From Paucibacter sp. PLA-PC-4 (GTDB lineage: Bacteria; Pseudomonadota; Gammaproteobacteria; Burkholderiales; Burkholderiaceae_C): DNA of 64,000 nucleotides. The position numbers and the translations under genes were made by a program. Positions 62,000 to 64,000 of the stretch are shown one piece after another. Numbering within the stretch: the stretch's first letter is position 1; each line of letters begins with the position of its first letter. Where the stretch lies: positions 62,001-126,000 of the forward strand of contig NZ_JAPFGP010000015.1 of NCBI RefSeq assembly GCF_026241155.1. Direction: 5' to 3'. The notes below the pieces were generated by a model. That model was not told where the DNA came from. It searched no databases and saw nothing but the letters and a program-made list of their open reading frames with translations.

Positions 62000-62818
62000 A
62001 TGCTATTGCGTCGCGCCTGCCGGCTGATGGGCCTGGGGCTGAGCCTGCTTTGTTGGATCTGGCCTGGCTTGTCCGCAGCGGCCGAGCCCACCGTGCTGAA
62101 GCTTCTGGCCGACAGTTTTCCGCCGCTGCAATACGAGCTGCCGAGCGGCGCACCTGCTGGCTATGTCCATGCCTTTGTGCAAGAGGTGGTGCAGCGAGCC
62201 AGCCGCAGCCACGTCCTGAGCGCTCAGCCCCTGCAGTTCCTGCCGCTCAAGCGGGCCCTGGCCCAGGCCCAGGCGGAGCCGAATGTGCTGGTGCTCAGCG
62301 TGGCACGCACGCCTGAGCGCACCGAGGCATATCGCTGGCTGCGCGAAATCGCGCCCTACCAGCTCTGGCTGTACCGGCTACGCACGGCGGGCGCGCCGCC
62401 GGTACGCTCGCTGTCCGAACTGAAGGGGCGCGGCCTGCGCTTCGGCGTTCAGGAACAGTCCAACTTCCAGGAGTGGCTGCGCGCCCAGGGGGTGGGACAG
62501 TTCCCTGACAACAGCGTGATCGATCCGGTGCGCACCAATGCGCTGAACCTGCGCAAGGCCCAGTTGCAGCGCATCGACCTGTTCGCCCACCCCGATGTCA
62601 GCTTTGCCTACCGGGTCCATGAGGCGGGCCTGCGGACGGAGGACTTCGAGCCGGTGCTGCAGATCCAGGCGCTCAGCGCGCCGCTGTGGCTGCTTATCAG
62701 CAAGAACAGCGAGCCGGCCTTGGTGGCGGCGCTGCTGCAGGCGCTGGACGCGCTGATCGCGGCCGGCCGGCTCGAGGCGCTGCGGCGCGCCGAACTGGCG
62801 CAGTTTTTGGGTCGCTGA
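62000..62818 (+). CDS. Orphan solute-binding protein (SBP_bac_3 family)
   Basis: 272-residue periplasmic binding protein. ATG 62000 follows AAGGGAGG (61983-61990) and begins a signal peptide (RLMGLGLSLLCWIWPGLSAA). Fold landmarks: LKLLADSFPPLQYELPSG, GYVHAFVQEVVQRASR, ALAQAQAEPNVLVLSVARTP and LRFGVQEQSNFQEWLR. The third orphan of this type in the window, again with no permease nearby. The ligand is unknown. Confidence 0.82.
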   Translation: MLLRRACRLMGLGLSLLCWIWPGLSAAAEPTVLKLLADSFPPLQYELPSGAPAGYVHAFVQEVVQRASRSHVLSAQPLQFLPLKRALAQAQAEPNVLVLSVARTPERTEAYRWLREIAPYQLWLYRLRTAGAPPVRSLSELKGRGLRFGVQEQSNFQEWLRAQGVGQFPDNSVIDPVRTNALNLRKAQLQRIDLFAHPDVSFAYRVHEAGLRTEDFEPVLQIQALSAPLWLLISKNSEPALVAALLQALDALIAAGRLEALRRAELAQFLGR

Positions 62819-62837
62819 GTGATTTGAGTTTTGCCGC

Positions 62838-63197
62838 ATGGCGGTCGCCTGTCGGTGCTGGGTCCGGAGTCTTGGCCGGGTTTTCTTGCATCGTTGGAGG
62901 ACAGTTAGCTTGCGTGCCGGCGATATTTACCGCTATCCCATCCAGACATCGGCATTCGCTGTCGACCCCGTGCAGCAGCATCGCCAGCGGGCGAAGGGCG
63001 CACTGGCACATGACTATCAGCCGCTGGGGGGCGAGCCGCAGCCGATCAAGAGTTCGAGCACACCAGCCTACAGCCGGGGCAGCACGACGCTGTATGCCGA
63101 CGAGCGGCTACGCGTTAGCGTCGAGCTGGGGCCCTTGCTTTGGTTTCATACCGCGCGCGGCGGCGCGATAGGCGGGCTGGTCGATACCTTCGCTTAG
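62838..63197 (+). CDS. Small hypothetical protein
   Basis: 119 codons from ATG 62838, 19 bases after the binding-protein gene. No recognised family, no membrane segment; the N-terminal stretch is basic (RCWVRSLGRVFLHRWRTVS). The part from residue ~30 (GDIYRYPIQTSAFAVDPVQQ, LGPLLWFHTARGGAIGG) looks more protein-like, so translation may begin later, for example at an in-frame GTG near 62911. Weakly supported. Confidence 0.4.
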   Translation: MAVACRCWVRSLGRVFLHRWRTVSLRAGDIYRYPIQTSAFAVDPVQQHRQRAKGALAHDYQPLGGEPQPIKSSSTPAYSRGSTTLYADERLRVSVELGPLLWFHTARGGAIGGLVDTFA

Positions 63198-63202
63198 GGC
63201 GC

Positions 63203-64000
63203 TCAGTCCAGCGCCAGCGCCAGCCGCGGGCTCTCGTTGCCGACCCGGTCTATGGCCGAGATCACCAGACCCATGAGGCCTGCGTGTGGCAGGCTCAAAT
63301 CGCTACCGCTGATGAGGCGCAAGCGCCAGCCCTGGTCCCGGTATCGCAGCCACAGCGCATGGCGGACCACGGGCTTGCCGGGGCCGGGCTGGACGGCTAG
63401 GCGCAGCGTCTGCTCGTCCAGCCCCACGAGGCTGAGCAGCGGCGCGCTCGGCACATCCGCCTCCAACCAGGGGCAGGCCGGCGGCAGCGCCTCGTGTGCA
63501 TAGAGGCTGGCCGCCAGCGCGTCGGCCAGGCCGCGGCGGTTCTGCTGCAGCGCGATCATGCTGAAGTGGGCATGGCCGCTGCCGGGATAGCGTGTGCGCA
63601 CCTGCTCAATCTGGCCGAGGATCTCGGCCACCGGCCAGCTGTCGGCCTTGTCGGTGATCTTGCTGGTGAACAGGCCGGGCCAGACATGGCGCTTGTGCGG
63701 GTTTTGGCCGTGCCAGTAGTCCAGCAGCGGCACAAAGGCCTGCGCCCTCTGCGCCATCGGCCAATAAAGCTGGGGCACCAGATAGTCCAGCCAGCCTCGC
63801 TCCAGCCAGCGCTCGACATCGGCATAGAGCTTGTCGTACTGGCTGAAGCCGGCAATGCCCTCGGGGCGCAGCATCGGCTTGCCAAGACCGAAGGGGCTGA
63901 TCCCGAAACGCACCCAGGGCTTGGTCGCGCGGATCATGCCGTGCAGGCGCTCGATCAGGTCGTCGACATTCTTGCGCCGCCAGTCATGCCGGGCCAAGGT
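63203..64000 (-). CDS. Glycosyl-hydrolase-like GHL10 (DUF187/YddW) lipoprotein-type protein, C-terminal part
   Basis: At least 265 residues, with the start beyond the window. The sequence RHDWRRKNVDDLIERLHGMI, FGISPFGLGKPMLRPEGIAG, WLDYLVPQLYWPM and NPHKRHVWPGLFTSKI matches the TIM-barrel GHL10 family (YddW), thought to act on bacterial cell-surface glycans or peptidoglycan. The C-terminal ~90 residues form a beta-rich domain (LRLAVQPGPGKPVVRHALWL) like the Ig-like tails of this family. Catalytic residues upstream cannot be checked. Confidence 0.8.
   Translation of the reverse strand, partial: TLARHDWRRKNVDDLIERLHGMIRATKPWVRFGISPFGLGKPMLRPEGIAGFSQYDKLYADVERWLERGWLDYLVPQLYWPMAQRAQAFVPLLDYWHGQNPHKRHVWPGLFTSKITDKADSWPVAEILGQIEQVRTRYPGSGHAHFSMIALQQNRRGLADALAASLYAHEALPPACPWLEADVPSAPLLSLVGLDEQTLRLAVQPGPGKPVVRHALWLRYRDQGWRLRLISGSDLSLPHAGLMGLVISAIDRVGNESPRLALALD

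Overview
The window is GC-rich, gene-dense proteobacterial chromosome. The gene content points to a betaproteobacterium of the order Burkholderiales, probably Roseateles/Mitsuaria/Pelomonas-like: two large TonB-dependent receptors, a Burkholderiales-type porin, a PEP-CTERM surface protein, LplT, RadA, ArfB, several LysR/GntR regulators and a Mo-hydroxylase. The genus is inferred from gene content, not proven. I see no rRNA, tRNA, CRISPR array or intact insertion sequence.

Layout. 1-5.4 kb: end of a 2-hydroxyacid dehydrogenase, an L,D-transpeptidase/MepK-like endopeptidase pair, and small exported or coiled-coil proteins. 5.4-7.3 kb: a HipBA toxin-antitoxin pair with its own operator. 7.3-17.4 kb: a catabolic locus. 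A VOC protein, a GntR/FCD regulator with an AT-hook-like tail, a porin, a three-subunit xanthine-dehydrogenase-family hydroxylase, a DapA-superfamily lyase, an aspartate-dehydrogenase-like enzyme, a LysR regulator, a residue-perfect 3-hydroxyanthranilate 3,4-dioxygenase and a CoxG-like protein lie together. The same palindrome, ATGTATACAT, lies in front of both the VOC/GntR and the porin/hydroxylase divergent units. 17.4-30.2 kb: an orphan solute-binding protein with a CHASE-PAS-GGDEF cyclase, radA, LysE and EamA exporters, an alr-thioesterase-arfB operon, lplT, an SGNH hydrolase and a glutathione peroxidase. 30.2-32.5 kb: a decaying, lower-GC accessory patch with an ABC-exporter remnant, a membrane protein and a secreted-protein gene carrying three disabling lesions. 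32.5-48.5 kb: a Crp/Fnr regulator facing a DUF2332 gene across a 16-bp palindrome, tyrB, dadA-ldcA, a second pseudogene, a TonB receptor, ornithine cyclodeaminase and dacB genes, and two tandem soluble histidine kinases with no partner. 48.8-58.4 kb: a PEP-CTERM LamG-GDPD phosphodiesterase, then a minus-strand set that reads as peptidoglycan-fragment scavenging: LdcA with a Tat-like signal, D-Ala-D-Ala dipeptidase, LysR, TonB receptor, lipoprotein amidase and amino-sugar kinase. 58.5-64 kb: receiver and GAF proteins, an ada-2OG oxygenase-alkB repair operon, another orphan binding protein and the end of a glycosyl-hydrolase-like gene.

The two parts most likely to be undescribed are the GntR-controlled aromatic or N-heteroaromatic catabolic locus (7.3-17.4 kb) and the TonB-linked muropeptide scavenging set (50.6-58.4 kb). 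Cell-wall enzymes recur across the window (LdtD-like, MepK-like, Alr, two LdcA, DadA, DacB, DdpX, amidase), so D-amino-acid and peptidoglycan turnover is a common theme.
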